A DNA stretch of 55,357 nucleotides, from assembly GCA_937900045.1 (NCBI GenBank), contig CALCEB010000005.1, positions 1-55,357 of the forward strand, written 5' to 3'. The notes beneath the pieces are model-generated. The model ran no database searches, had not been told where the DNA came from, and saw nothing but the letters and a program-made list of their open reading frames with translations. Every line of letters starts with the position of its first letter. Positions within the stretch are counted from its first letter, which is position 1. Positions 9,364 to 18,121 of the stretch are shown piece by piece. The stretch comes from an uncultured Acidobacteriota bacterium. GTDB taxonomy: Bacteria > Acidobacteriota > Terriglobia > UBA7540. The position numbers and the translations under genes were made by a program.

Positions 9364-12300
9364 CTACGCCTGCGCGCGCGTCAGCACGTAATAAAATGTG
9401 TATTGGTTTCCTGCAGGCTCTAGATAGTTCTGCAGTCCGGCCAATAGATCGGGACTCAGTTCCGCAGAAACCCATTTCCCGATCATCGTATTAGCATCAA
9501 TCATTCTGATTTCATCACGGCAGGCAGTTATATTTGTGAGTTGAGCGAATTCGTTTGTCGTCTGAATCTGGGACTCGTCGCTCACCAGCCCGAAACGGTA
9601 TCGCACATCAATTTGCGCCCCCGATTCCTGGAAACTGAGATGAAATGCGACAGGGTTCAACTGGTTAAGCAGCGTGCTGTTCGGATGAGAGACAAAAACC
9701 AGGCTACCGTCCCAATCCCCTTGAAGTTGCGCGGCCGTGGGAGCGGTGGCGTGCGGATCGGCAAAGAGCAGGTTGTGATCTTCCACCGACATCTTCTCAA
9801 AAGGATAATTGTTTCGCGCCATGACAAACGTCGAAAACTCCACACCGTTCGGGAAGCTACCCAAGTGCATCACGCCGATGGCGTTGTCATCGTCAATCAC
9901 CTTGATCGTGTCGTAGACCATCTTATAGGGGTCATTGAGGTAATTCAGCAGCAAGATCGAATCCCCCTTCTTGAAGTAGCGGCGGTTGTCATCGGGGTAC
10001 GGCACTTGCCGCACACGAGGGTCTCCAGGCAGGGAATTGAGCTCATAATTTACCACGGTGCCGCTGGCGACTCCGTTCTCGATGCGATCGAAGCGCTTCC
10101 AGAAGCTTCCGCCTGCAAATACTCCACCGGTTTCTGCCACCGCCTCGCCCAAACCGGCATTGCGAACCCGCTCTTCCCATCCCAGCAACGTGTCTTTGGC
10201 GAACGATCCTTTCCAGAACGAATCGCGGAAGATACGTTTTTTCTGGAAGTCAAATCGCACCGCGCCGGTGTTTATCAGTTTCTCGATCGGCAGGGTAGGC
10301 GTATCGTGAAGGATGGCTTGAAGCTCTGTAGTGGGCCGCGTGCTGAAATAATCGGGCGTGTCGGCCCCGCGCAAGACTTCCTGGCGGACATCCTCGGAAA
10401 AGCTGCCAATATCCGGCGATAGAGGGTCGTATTGCCGCTGCACGAACTGCGCGGTGAATGCCAAGAAGCGCATCTGGCCTTGCAGTTGGAGCACGGGATC
10501 GCTCGTGCCCGTTACCTTGAATGAGGCCAAAAAACCCGCCAGATTCCCGGCGGCTGCGATATCCTCAAAAGTGCGAAATTTCATATAGCCAAGGCCGATG
10601 TGGTTTTGGGTGCCATCGGCCTGGCTCTCGTAAATGTGGACATAAAGGGTTGTATAGTCCTGAAGAATCTCGCGCAGCCCTAGCGGCCCCCCGCCCGCGT
10701 CCTTCTGCATGTACTTGCGGCCTTCAAAGACAAATTGCCGGCCTTTATCACTCCGGAATTCCATGTGGTAGCGCATTTCGGCTTCGCCGGTTGCAGAATT
10801 GACCCGTAAATAGTTAAACCTGCTGCTCACCGGGTCTACCGTAAAAATGGCCGGAGCTTGCCCCTGGAACTGGTCGAACGAGATCGTTCCGGAAATTGAT
10901 GCCTCGTGCTCAGGGCCGTCAATGAATTCGTTCAGATCCCGCACCGTCATGCGCACGTCGAACTTGCAAGCGGCTGCGCCCTCCGGGGCGCCGGAAGGGG
11001 GGATGCGGTCAGCAATCGTTAGGTCCCCGGTTCGCCCGGGCGCAGGTATGGTGGCGCCTTCAAGGTACCATCCCACCATTTCCTCGTCGAAAGTCATGCC
11101 CAAGCCATCAGGCAGGTAAACATCCAGAAATGGTTGCATCAAGGTGTTCACCGGCAGCGCCTTCTGGTCTGTCCGGGAGATCACGTAGCAAAACCCAAAC
11201 TGGCCGTTCTGATCACTATGAAGGATGCCGAGCGACTGGCCGCCCAACGCTGGCGGTAGGCCCCCAGGCAGCCCGGTAACATACTTCCCCACCATGAAGC
11301 CACTGGAGATTTTGCGAATCTCGTCGTGGAATGGCGTAAAGTCATTCAATTGGAAGTGGTCCTGCACAAAACTGGGTAGAACCAGGCCTTCCATCAATCC
11401 CATCAACTGGTAGCCCGCCTGCAAGCGGCCGTCGGGCTTCAGATCGAAGCGCAGGTAGGCGACACTGCCCGCATGGTTAGCATTTGAGACAACGTCCATG
11501 CGCCACACACCTTGCAGGTCTTCTTTGGATGGGACTGAACCTTCGGCGTATAAAGCGGCATGATCGTCGACGGTCATTTGATCGAAGCTGTACTGACGCG
11601 CCATGGGGAAGGTGAACAGGCGAACCCCGTTGGGGTAGACGCCCAGATAGACACGCCCGATCAACAGATCCGGGTTGATGACTTTGAAAATGTCGTAATA
11701 GCCTGTCCAAGGGAAGTCGAGGTAGCGCAGCAGGATATACTTGCCGGCTTCAAGCGTGCCCGTAGCCTTGTTGAGCGTGATCTCTTCCAAGGAGTTGCGA
11801 GCGTGAATGCGATTGTCCGTGTCGCTGGTGATGCCCACATAGTGGCCGTCCTGTTGATGGAATTCCTTCTTGAAACTGGTGAATAGCGCCGAAGACATGG
11901 CGTTCAGGATGTGTCCTTTCGGGAAGAAGCCCTTCCAGTAGCGGTCGTTTCGGATGGTGCGCGAGGCCAGATCAATCTGAGGCGTCCCGCCTTGATTCAT
12001 CATCACATCGATCCCCAAGCTGGAGGAGCGCCGGAATAGAGGTTCCAACCGGTTTTCACTGTAGTTGATGACGTCAATCGCGCTGAGGGCCGCACCGGTG
12101 ACCGCCCGATTGGGTGCGGGATAGTGATCACCCTGCATGTCCTGAATTTTCCGCTCGATATTACGTTCGGTGAGCGCAGAAATAGTGATGAAAGGATTGA
12201 CGTTGAGGGCGGACGGGATCAGGGAGCCGTCGCTCACATAGAGGCCTTCATGGACGCTTCCATCACCGGCAAAAACCCTTCCAAATTCGTCCGCCGCGCC

Positions 12301-13788
12301 GTGCATGTAATCTTCGCCCATGGGGCATCCGCCAAGGGGATGGGCCGTGATTAGATGATGAGAATTAAAGATGCTCCAAAGAGGATTTTCGATGAAATTT
12401 GCCCGGAGCGCCCGCGCGTGCCGGCGCAATTCATCGTTAATGCGCGTGAAGACAATCTCCCGCCCTGCCCCATCCCACTCAATCTTCATGCGCCCATCCG
12501 GCTCGAACCAGGGAGCGTCAAAAATCATCGTTCCCCGGGCATCGTCGTGGCCCATCACCAGGTAGAGCATGGTATGGTTCAGGGCGCCGTCACGGCGGTA
12601 GGGATGCAACAGGTCGGCGTCAATTAACACGCGTTGCCGCTGGCCAGCCTCGTTGCCGGTCACGGTATCCTGACCTTGCAGGGCTGCGAACCCTGCCTTG
12701 GCGCCCATGATATAGGCGCTGGGGAAAGATAGATCCTCCACGGTAAAACGGTCTTCCACCGGAATATTGCCGCTGTAGGAGACAGCGCCCACAATGGTTG
12801 GGCCGGAGGGAGGCGCGTCACCCGCTTGAGGTGGCCGCAGGCCATACCCGAGAACATTCGTAACGTAGTCGCCGTTATAGGCCAAGCCGAAAAAATCGCC
12901 GTTGCCGCTGAAGCTTGTACCCAAAGCCGGCGAGACGGATAAGCCGTGCATTTCCGAGCGTAGCAATATCTCCGGGGAATTAATGGCGCCGGCCGAGAGC
13001 ACGACGTTCTTCGCGTCGAGGGTGAACGGCTCATTGTTCAGGACGTCTTTGTAATGGTGCCCGTGGATCCTCCAGCCACCCCCGGAAAGTTTTTCGAGCC
13101 AGTCAACCTTGGTCTGGGTGTAAATCTCCGCCCCGGCATTCCGCGCCATGGGCAGGTAATTCATGTAGAGCGTGTTCTTGGCGCCAACGTTGCAACCCGT
13201 GATGCAGTCGCCACAATCGATGCAAGGCTTTTGCTCGACGCCGTAGGCGTTCGTACCATTCACGGAGAAGTTGACGGCAATGGTAAGTCCGTAGGCGTGC
13301 TTGTCAATCTCCTGCGCACGCCGGTCGAGGGCCTGAACCTTAGCGAGTTGCAGAGCACGAGGGTGCTGCGCCGGAGCGATCACCGAGCGGGCGCGGTTGT
13401 AATAGGGAAGCAGAACTTCCAGTGTAATCGAACGAGGCCACCCCGGAAGCTGGAAGACCTCCGGATCAGGAGTAATCGCCACGTTGGCATTGACCAGCGA
13501 CGTACCGCCGAGACCGGAGCCTTTAATCACCGAGATGTCCTGGTAATTGAGGAATTCATAGAGTCCGAGCGGATTTGTGTCATTGCGGGCTGCTTGGAGA
13601 ACCGTATCGATGCGGTCGGGAAAGTTTCCGACGGGCCACTCCCGCCCGCGTTCCAAGATGCAGAGTGCGGGCTTCGGAGTCAGGTTAGCTGTGGCAATTC
13701 GCGCCGCCGTAATAGCGCCACCATAGCCGGACCCAATTGCGACGAAGTCGTAAGAACTTTTTCTCTGGTCCCAATTGCAACTGAGCAT
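9364..13788 (-). CDS. giant GMC oxidoreductase with Fe-S-like Cys motif and duplicated C-terminal domain
   Basis: A 1474-aa protein; GMC enzymes are usually 500-600 aa. Residues ~10-560 form an FAD-dependent GMC core of the cholesterol-oxidase type: dinucleotide loop IGSGYGGA (18-25), HPLGGC (His483) and NVNPF (Asn529 and Asn531), the usual catalytic His/Asn region. A ferredoxin-like CIDCGDCITGC motif (Cys189, 192, 195, 199) is inserted, as in the other two GMC proteins here. The remaining ~900 residues contain two copies of one domain (about 600-875 and 1175-1474; both have 'F-P-N-G-V', '(D/E)DH', 'EIR', 'GK(Y/W)V'). Between them (940-1115) lies a domain shared with the 1154-aa GMC-hydrolase. 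No signal peptide. AAGGAG fixes the ATG at 13788. Probable alcohol or sterol-like substrate oxidation; the tail's function is unknown. Confidence 0.8.
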   Translation of the reverse strand: MLSCNWDQRKSSYDFVAIGSGYGGAITAARIATANLTPKPALCILERGREWPVGNFPDRIDTVLQAARNDTNPLGLYEFLNYQDISVIKGSGLGGTSLVNANVAITPDPEVFQLPGWPRSITLEVLLPYYNRARSVIAPAQHPRALQLAKVQALDRRAQEIDKHAYGLTIAVNFSVNGTNAYGVEQKPCIDCGDCITGCNVGAKNTLYMNYLPMARNAGAEIYTQTKVDWLEKLSGGGWRIHGHHYKDVLNNEPFTLDAKNVVLSAGAINSPEILLRSEMHGLSVSPALGTSFSGNGDFFGLAYNGDYVTNVLGYGLRPPQAGDAPPSGPTIVGAVSYSGNIPVEDRFTVEDLSFPSAYIMGAKAGFAALQGQDTVTGNEAGQRQRVLIDADLLHPYRRDGALNHTMLYLVMGHDDARGTMIFDAPWFEPDGRMKIEWDGAGREIVFTRINDELRRHARALRANFIENPLWSIFNSHHLITAHPLGGCPMGEDYMHGAADEFGRVFAGDGSVHEGLYVSDGSLIPSALNVNPFITISALTERNIERKIQDMQGDHYPAPNRAVTGAALSAIDVINYSENRLEPLFRRSSSLGIDVMMNQGGTPQIDLASRTIRNDRYWKGFFPKGHILNAMSSALFTSFKKEFHQQDGHYVGITSDTDNRIHARNSLEEITLNKATGTLEAGKYILLRYLDFPWTGYYDIFKVINPDLLIGRVYLGVYPNGVRLFTFPMARQYSFDQMTVDDHAALYAEGSVPSKEDLQGVWRMDVVSNANHAGSVAYLRFDLKPDGRLQAGYQLMGLMEGLVLPSFVQDHFQLNDFTPFHDEIRKISSGFMVGKYVTGLPGGLPPALGGQSLGILHSDQNGQFGFCYVISRTDQKALPVNTLMQPFLDVYLPDGLGMTFDEEMVGWYLEGATIPAPGRTGDLTIADRIPPSGAPEGAAACKFDVRMTVRDLNEFIDGPEHEASISGTISFDQFQGQAPAIFTVDPVSSRFNYLRVNSATGEAEMRYHMEFRSDKGRQFVFEGRKYMQKDAGGGPLGLREILQDYTTLYVHIYESQADGTQNHIGLGYMKFRTFEDIAAAGNLAGFLASFKVTGTSDPVLQLQGQMRFLAFTAQFVQRQYDPLSPDIGSFSEDVRQEVLRGADTPDYFSTRPTTELQAILHDTPTLPIEKLINTGAVRFDFQKKRIFRDSFWKGSFAKDTLLGWEERVRNAGLGEAVAETGGVFAGGSFWKRFDRIENGVASGTVVNYELNSLPGDPRVRQVPYPDDNRRYFKKGDSILLLNYLNDPYKMVYDTIKVIDDDNAIGVMHLGSFPNGVEFSTFVMARNNYPFEKMSVEDHNLLFADPHATAPTAAQLQGDWDGSLVFVSHPNSTLLNQLNPVAFHLSFQESGAQIDVRYRFGLVSDESQIQTTNEFAQLTNITACRDEIRMIDANTMIGKWVSAELSPDLLAGLQNYLEPAGNQYTFYYVLTRAQA

Positions 13789-13798
13789 GGCTTCTCCT

Positions 13799-13918
13799 TC
13801 ACATTGGCTTGAGTGGGGCCCCTGCAAGGTTGGCGTTCATCGTAACGATCCCTTGCCTGTTGCTGCTGAAGCTGGCAAATCCTCTCTTCCTTGTCAGCCA
13901 CACCCGCGTCTTGGGCAT
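13799..13918 (-). CDS. possible 39-aa small ORF between two large genes
   Basis: An ATG at 13918, preceded by GAGAAGAAAG, opens 39 codons rich in Arg, Lys and Asn, and ends with TGA at 13799. That stop overlaps the AAGGAG ribosome site of the 1474-aa GMC gene, a layout that would allow translational coupling. No homology is recognisable, and the frame could be chance in a 177-bp gap. Confidence 0.25.
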   Translation of the reverse strand: MPKTRVWLTRKRGFASFSSNRQGIVTMNANLAGAPLKPM

Positions 13919-13965
13919 TCTTTCTTCTCTTACTCAGGCATGGCAGGACGGCGGAAGGTGACAAG

Positions 13966-16149
13966 TCATGCGGGCCTCGATACCGCAAGGGTTAGTCTGG
14001 GAGAATTGATCCGAACGGCGGTGCTTGACTTCCGGTCCGAGGCCAAATCCATCACCACCATCCCCCAGGGTTGTGCAAAGTGATCGTGCGTGTTGGCGGC
14101 GACCGAAGCGAGCTTCTGGTCCAGATTCTTTCGAAGCCGGATGAAGACAGGGTCTTTCGCCGTCGCGCCAGACTGTTGACTCATGAAGTCAAGCAATTGC
14201 GCCAGTGCCTCGCCCATCTCATGCATGGCGCTTGCCCACCAGGTAATCGCAATATAATCGTCCCGAATAGCCGGGACATAGGCCGGGTCGAATCCCCTTT
14301 CTTCTAGAATGGCCGGGAAATTTCCAGTTTCCCCTTGCAGCATTGATTGCCACGTGTCCTTTTCATACATCGGACGCAAACGGGCATCATTGAGAGGGCT
14401 GCCCGGCGGGATCAGGGAGGCCATTGCCTGGCGTCCCAGATTCTCGTAATCATTTTCCGGTCGAGCTTTCCCTTCAAAATCCAGGAAGAGGCTCCGGAAG
14501 AGTTCATCGCCGTAATGCGAGTTAGCGTAAATCGAGGCCTTTCCGAACGATGTGACGTTTTGTACGTGCTGCAGCTTGCCTGCCACCTCTTCCGTTGAAA
14601 GCAACGCGAGGGCCTCCGCGATCTGAAGATAGTTTTGAATGTTTGATATATCGCCGCGCTGGTGGAATTCAAAAAACCAACATTGGCTTGTCAAACTCGG
14701 AGCTTGCAGCACCGTCTTGGAGGAACGATAGGTGGCGGTGGCAAGAAAACTCGTGGCCAATACTTTCCTCAGCTTGGCACTGTCCTGGGTGAAGTTGCCG
14801 CTGGTGAACTGAATCTGGTTTGCACCTGCCTGGTCAGTAATCGTAACGGCGCCCGATTCCCGATCGACAATAATGGTTCCTTTCTGGAAAAGAGTGCTCA
14901 CCGAACCATAATTGAATATTCCGAGCAGGTTTATCTTCAGCACCTTCTTGCCCTGACGCAGAGTGGAGAAGACGCTCTTCAGCGACTGGACGCCATTGGG
15001 GGCGGAGCTTTCGAGAGCGGTCAGGTCACCGCGCAGGGCATCACTAACGGCCTTCTTGCCGGTTGAATCCAGAACATCCAAATCGATCAAGTAGCTGAAG
15101 GCTGATGAAACTGTATCCAAAGAATCCAATTCGCCTTTTAAGGAAAGCTCAAGGTCCCGCTCAATTCCTACCTTTAAAGCTGCGGCGATGGTGGATATTT
15201 GGTCGTCGGTCAGGCCTGCCTGCTGAAACACACTCTTGTCAGGAACCGCGTCGGTGCTGACGGTTTGTAACACGCGCCGGATGAGGTCAAACTGACCGAA
15301 ACTCGCCGACACGCCGAGATCAGCGGCAACGCTCAGGTCAAAGTCTGATCCCCGCTTCTTTTCGTATCCGAGCTGAAACTTCCGGTCGGCAAGCCGTTGT
15401 ACCCGGACCTGATATTCGCCCGTCAGGGTGTATGCCGCGCACACGTTTAGGCAGGCTCCCTCCTGCACCGTGAGCGCGCCAAGAAGTGCAGGAGTGCCCA
15501 ACGCCGCCAGCGGATTGACGGCGCTGAGAAGGCTGGCAGTGGCTGTGAACTTCAACGATCCGGTTCCCTCGACCGTCGCAACGCTCCCTGGCGTCATATA
15601 TTCCACGTCCTCGAGGTCGCCGGGAATCACGAAATTCTGAAAGATGGTCTGAAGGGCGGGGGCGGCTTCCTCCGTGAGCGGAAAGAGCCTGTAATTCTTG
15701 AAGACAATGCCGGTTCCGTTAGCAAATCCAAACTGTAGGACGCCGTAGCTTTCGCTGACGCTTAAATCCAGCTTCGCTTCCAAACCCACGGAAAGGAACG
15801 CCTGGTTGTCCGGATCGGGGATGGGAATACTATCGCCGAAAATATCATCATCGGCGTCAAAAAGCCACTTTCCCTTAACGATTTCAAGAGTCCCCGACAA
15901 CTGGGGATTGATGGTCAACTCAACGCCAGGGACGCCCAAACTGAAAGGCTGAGTAAAGGACACTCCAATCGACTGTGAGGTGAAAGGGTCCTGGCCGATT
16001 TGCATGCCGCGGAGGGGCTTCGTATTGTGTAATAGCGCGGCAATGGGCCCCGTATTCTTTAGATACTTCGAGAACATTGCGGCGACGTTCAGTTCGGGTG
16101 AGGCGTCGATGACAAGACCGAAGTTGTCGGTAAGGCTGATGGTCGGCAT
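13966..16149 (-). CDS. uncharacterised 727-aa protein of the GMC/cytochrome block
   Basis: I do not recognise this family. GGAAGGA precedes the ATG at 16149, so the protein starts 'MPTISLTDNFG'. There is no signal peptide and no clear transmembrane helix. The first ~300 residues look beta-rich, with alternating polar and hydrophobic strands and many Gly, Ser, Thr and Asp residues. The middle has long amphipathic helices ('TDDQISTIAAALKVGIERDL'). The last ~200 are helical with 'WWASAMHEMGEALAQLL'. Few cysteines and no recognisable cofactor motif. It is encoded between the di-haem cytochrome (55 bp upstream) and the 1474-aa GMC gene, in the same orientation, so it is probably made with them. 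A structural or scaffold partner is possible, but this is inference from position only. Confidence 0.7.
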   Translation of the reverse strand: MPTISLTDNFGLVIDASPELNVAAMFSKYLKNTGPIAALLHNTKPLRGMQIGQDPFTSQSIGVSFTQPFSLGVPGVELTINPQLSGTLEIVKGKWLFDADDDIFGDSIPIPDPDNQAFLSVGLEAKLDLSVSESYGVLQFGFANGTGIVFKNYRLFPLTEEAAPALQTIFQNFVIPGDLEDVEYMTPGSVATVEGTGSLKFTATASLLSAVNPLAALGTPALLGALTVQEGACLNVCAAYTLTGEYQVRVQRLADRKFQLGYEKKRGSDFDLSVAADLGVSASFGQFDLIRRVLQTVSTDAVPDKSVFQQAGLTDDQISTIAAALKVGIERDLELSLKGELDSLDTVSSAFSYLIDLDVLDSTGKKAVSDALRGDLTALESSAPNGVQSLKSVFSTLRQGKKVLKINLLGIFNYGSVSTLFQKGTIIVDRESGAVTITDQAGANQIQFTSGNFTQDSAKLRKVLATSFLATATYRSSKTVLQAPSLTSQCWFFEFHQRGDISNIQNYLQIAEALALLSTEEVAGKLQHVQNVTSFGKASIYANSHYGDELFRSLFLDFEGKARPENDYENLGRQAMASLIPPGSPLNDARLRPMYEKDTWQSMLQGETGNFPAILEERGFDPAYVPAIRDDYIAITWWASAMHEMGEALAQLLDFMSQQSGATAKDPVFIRLRKNLDQKLASVAANTHDHFAQPWGMVVMDLASDRKSSTAVRINSPRLTLAVSRPA

Positions 16150-16204
16150 GTGCTTCCTTCCGGGCATCCTCTGGCGCCGGCTCGCCGAGGAGGAGAAACC
16201 TTGA

Positions 16205-18073
16205 CTAAAGCGTCTTCATGTACTCAATCAGGTCCCACTTTTCGATGTCCTTAAGGTTCGTGCCGTAGGTATGACCAACGTTGGAATTGCCAGGGATACA
16301 GACCTGATACTGAAAGCCACTGCGCTCAGCGTCAGGGCCAGAGGTGATGAAGCCAACGTTCTTGGGATCATAAACGTCATAACCCGTGAAGAAGACAGTA
16401 GGCCGCTTGTCCGCAGGTTGTAGCAGGTCCCAAAGCGTCGGCACGGAGCCATTGTGGAGATAAGGCGCGCGCGCCCAGCAACCGTCGAGTGGCACATTGC
16501 TGTAGCCATTCGTCTTTCGGTAGGCATCAAACTTAAACGGCGGACCAAAGTTGATGGAGTGGAATTTGTCTACAAGTTGTTGGGTGAATGAGTCCAACCG
16601 GTGGCGGTCGGTGCCGATCACTTCAATGGGCGTTACTTGACCGTTCTGGGGAGCGCCGAAGGCGTGGCAGGAAGCGCATTCGCGCTCGTAGATGGTCTTA
16701 CCTCGCGCCGCCTTTGCTTGGTCAATCGGAAACGGATATCGCGGTGGCTGGAGGTCGAGAAGAAAGTCCGTCACTTCTTTAAAGCTCGCGGGAATGACGG
16801 ACTTGGGTGTAGCTCCTACTGCCATGGCGGCCGCATAATTACGTTCTTCGAGCTTGTTGTTGTTTCCGTCCCAGTGAAGCCACAGATTTTCGCGGGGCCG
16901 CTGATTCCAAATCTGCGGCAGGTCCACCGTGCCGATGGAGTGGTCATCGGAAAGATGGTAAACGTTAATCTTGGTGGGGTTGAAGGTGTCAACGCGGCCG
17001 CGTCCTTGTGGGGGCCGGCTCTCCTGCCACGCGTAGGCAGCCTTTTGCTCTAGCAACCCGTGCTTGGTTACGGGAATGATCATGAAGCGGTAGACAAGGC
17101 CCTCAAACCACGAAGTGTGGTGCACGTGTTGGATGGCATTCAGCACATTGGTCCCCGTAAAGCGCGGATCACTGGCGCATTCAAACAGGAAATGCTGGAA
17201 GGATTGAAGGTCGAGGGAGTGCGCCGGGGCGCCTAGAATCACTTTGGGTGTATCGGACGGTGACGTGCGGTAAGTGCCAGTGTGACACAGCGAGCAATTG
17301 GCCTCAAGGGCGGGATAGCCGATCCTGCGTAGTGAGAAACCGATGGGCAACTCCTGTCCTGGCTCAAAGATGAAACCGAAGGAGGCATATCCAGCCGGTC
17401 CCGGTAGCTTTTCCGGAAACATGGCAGGCAACACCTTCCAGATGTAATAAGGCAGCCGGCTTTGAGCGCTCAAGCCGATGGCTCCGTGCTTGAAGTGCTC
17501 TGCTGGCGTGGGCTGAATAGAGTCCGGTTCGGCCCGGAGCAAGTAGTACCACAACCCGTAGCCAACCAATCCCGCGACCACCAAAACAACTCCCAGCGCA
17601 GCTTTCACCCACGTGGAATGCCATGCGCACCTCAACCAGCTACCGAAACTTTCCAGCGCCTGCTTTGCGCCCTGCACGCTGACGCGGTCTTGGGGCGACA
17701 GGGCTGGGTTCAGGAGCAGGGCGAGCAGAACGGCAAGCGTAAGGTCGGTGAAAAGCATGGGCCGGACCACGCCGGCAGGGGCAGATTGGCGCAGCAAAAT
17801 GAACCAGAAGCCAGAAGCAATCAACCGCGACAAAACGACAAGCTTTGTATGAGCCGGATGCCGCGCCGGGGCGACCGCAGAGGGCGTATAGAAAATGCAG
17901 AGAGCCACCAGCAGCATCCCCACGTTCTGAAGCCAGAGCATGGAAGTTTGGGGTGGGAGATCAAGACTAGCGAGGAGCATGTCCGGGGCAAACATCGCCG
18001 GGATCGCGAAACACAGGTTGAGTAGAATTCCGATCCAGACGATTCGGCCGAACCACCTTTCCGCTGTGCCCAT
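16205..18073 (-). CDS. membrane-anchored di-haem cytochrome c (RoxA/cytochrome-c-peroxidase-like)
   Basis: A 622-aa protein. The N-terminal ~180 residues contain about five hydrophobic helices. The rest is a large domain with two c-type haem sites, CSLCH (260-264) and CASCH (466-470), and the downstream signature 'APYLHNGSVPTLWDLLQP', typical of the RoxA-like / di-haem cytochrome-c-peroxidase superfamily. Haem c attachment implies the domain is outside the cytoplasmic membrane. Relatives include rubber oxygenases, MauG and di-haem peroxidases; the specific role here is unknown. GGAGGA fixes the ATG at 18073 (an upstream TTG overlaps the ribosome site). It follows the GMC-hydrolase gene after 48 bp and precedes the 727-aa gene. 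An electron-acceptor role for the GMC enzymes is plausible but faces a topology problem, since those lack signal peptides. Confidence 0.82.
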   Translation of the reverse strand: MGTAERWFGRIVWIGILLNLCFAIPAMFAPDMLLASLDLPPQTSMLWLQNVGMLLVALCIFYTPSAVAPARHPAHTKLVVLSRLIASGFWFILLRQSAPAGVVRPMLFTDLTLAVLLALLLNPALSPQDRVSVQGAKQALESFGSWLRCAWHSTWVKAALGVVLVVAGLVGYGLWYYLLRAEPDSIQPTPAEHFKHGAIGLSAQSRLPYYIWKVLPAMFPEKLPGPAGYASFGFIFEPGQELPIGFSLRRIGYPALEANCSLCHTGTYRTSPSDTPKVILGAPAHSLDLQSFQHFLFECASDPRFTGTNVLNAIQHVHHTSWFEGLVYRFMIIPVTKHGLLEQKAAYAWQESRPPQGRGRVDTFNPTKINVYHLSDDHSIGTVDLPQIWNQRPRENLWLHWDGNNNKLEERNYAAAMAVGATPKSVIPASFKEVTDFLLDLQPPRYPFPIDQAKAARGKTIYERECASCHAFGAPQNGQVTPIEVIGTDRHRLDSFTQQLVDKFHSINFGPPFKFDAYRKTNGYSNVPLDGCWARAPYLHNGSVPTLWDLLQPADKRPTVFFTGYDVYDPKNVGFITSGPDAERSGFQYQVCIPGNSNVGHTYGTNLKDIEKWDLIEYMKTL

Positions 18074-18121
18074 TGGGTGTTCCTCCAAAGTTGCCGAACT
18101 TCGCGATCCGTGACGGAGCGG

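Noticed and set aside
16205..18073. Naming the cytochrome a rubber oxygenase (RoxA)
   Set aside because: Only the haem sites and the YLHNGSVP-type motif are shared with the superfamily; the multi-helix membrane domain and context do not justify that function.
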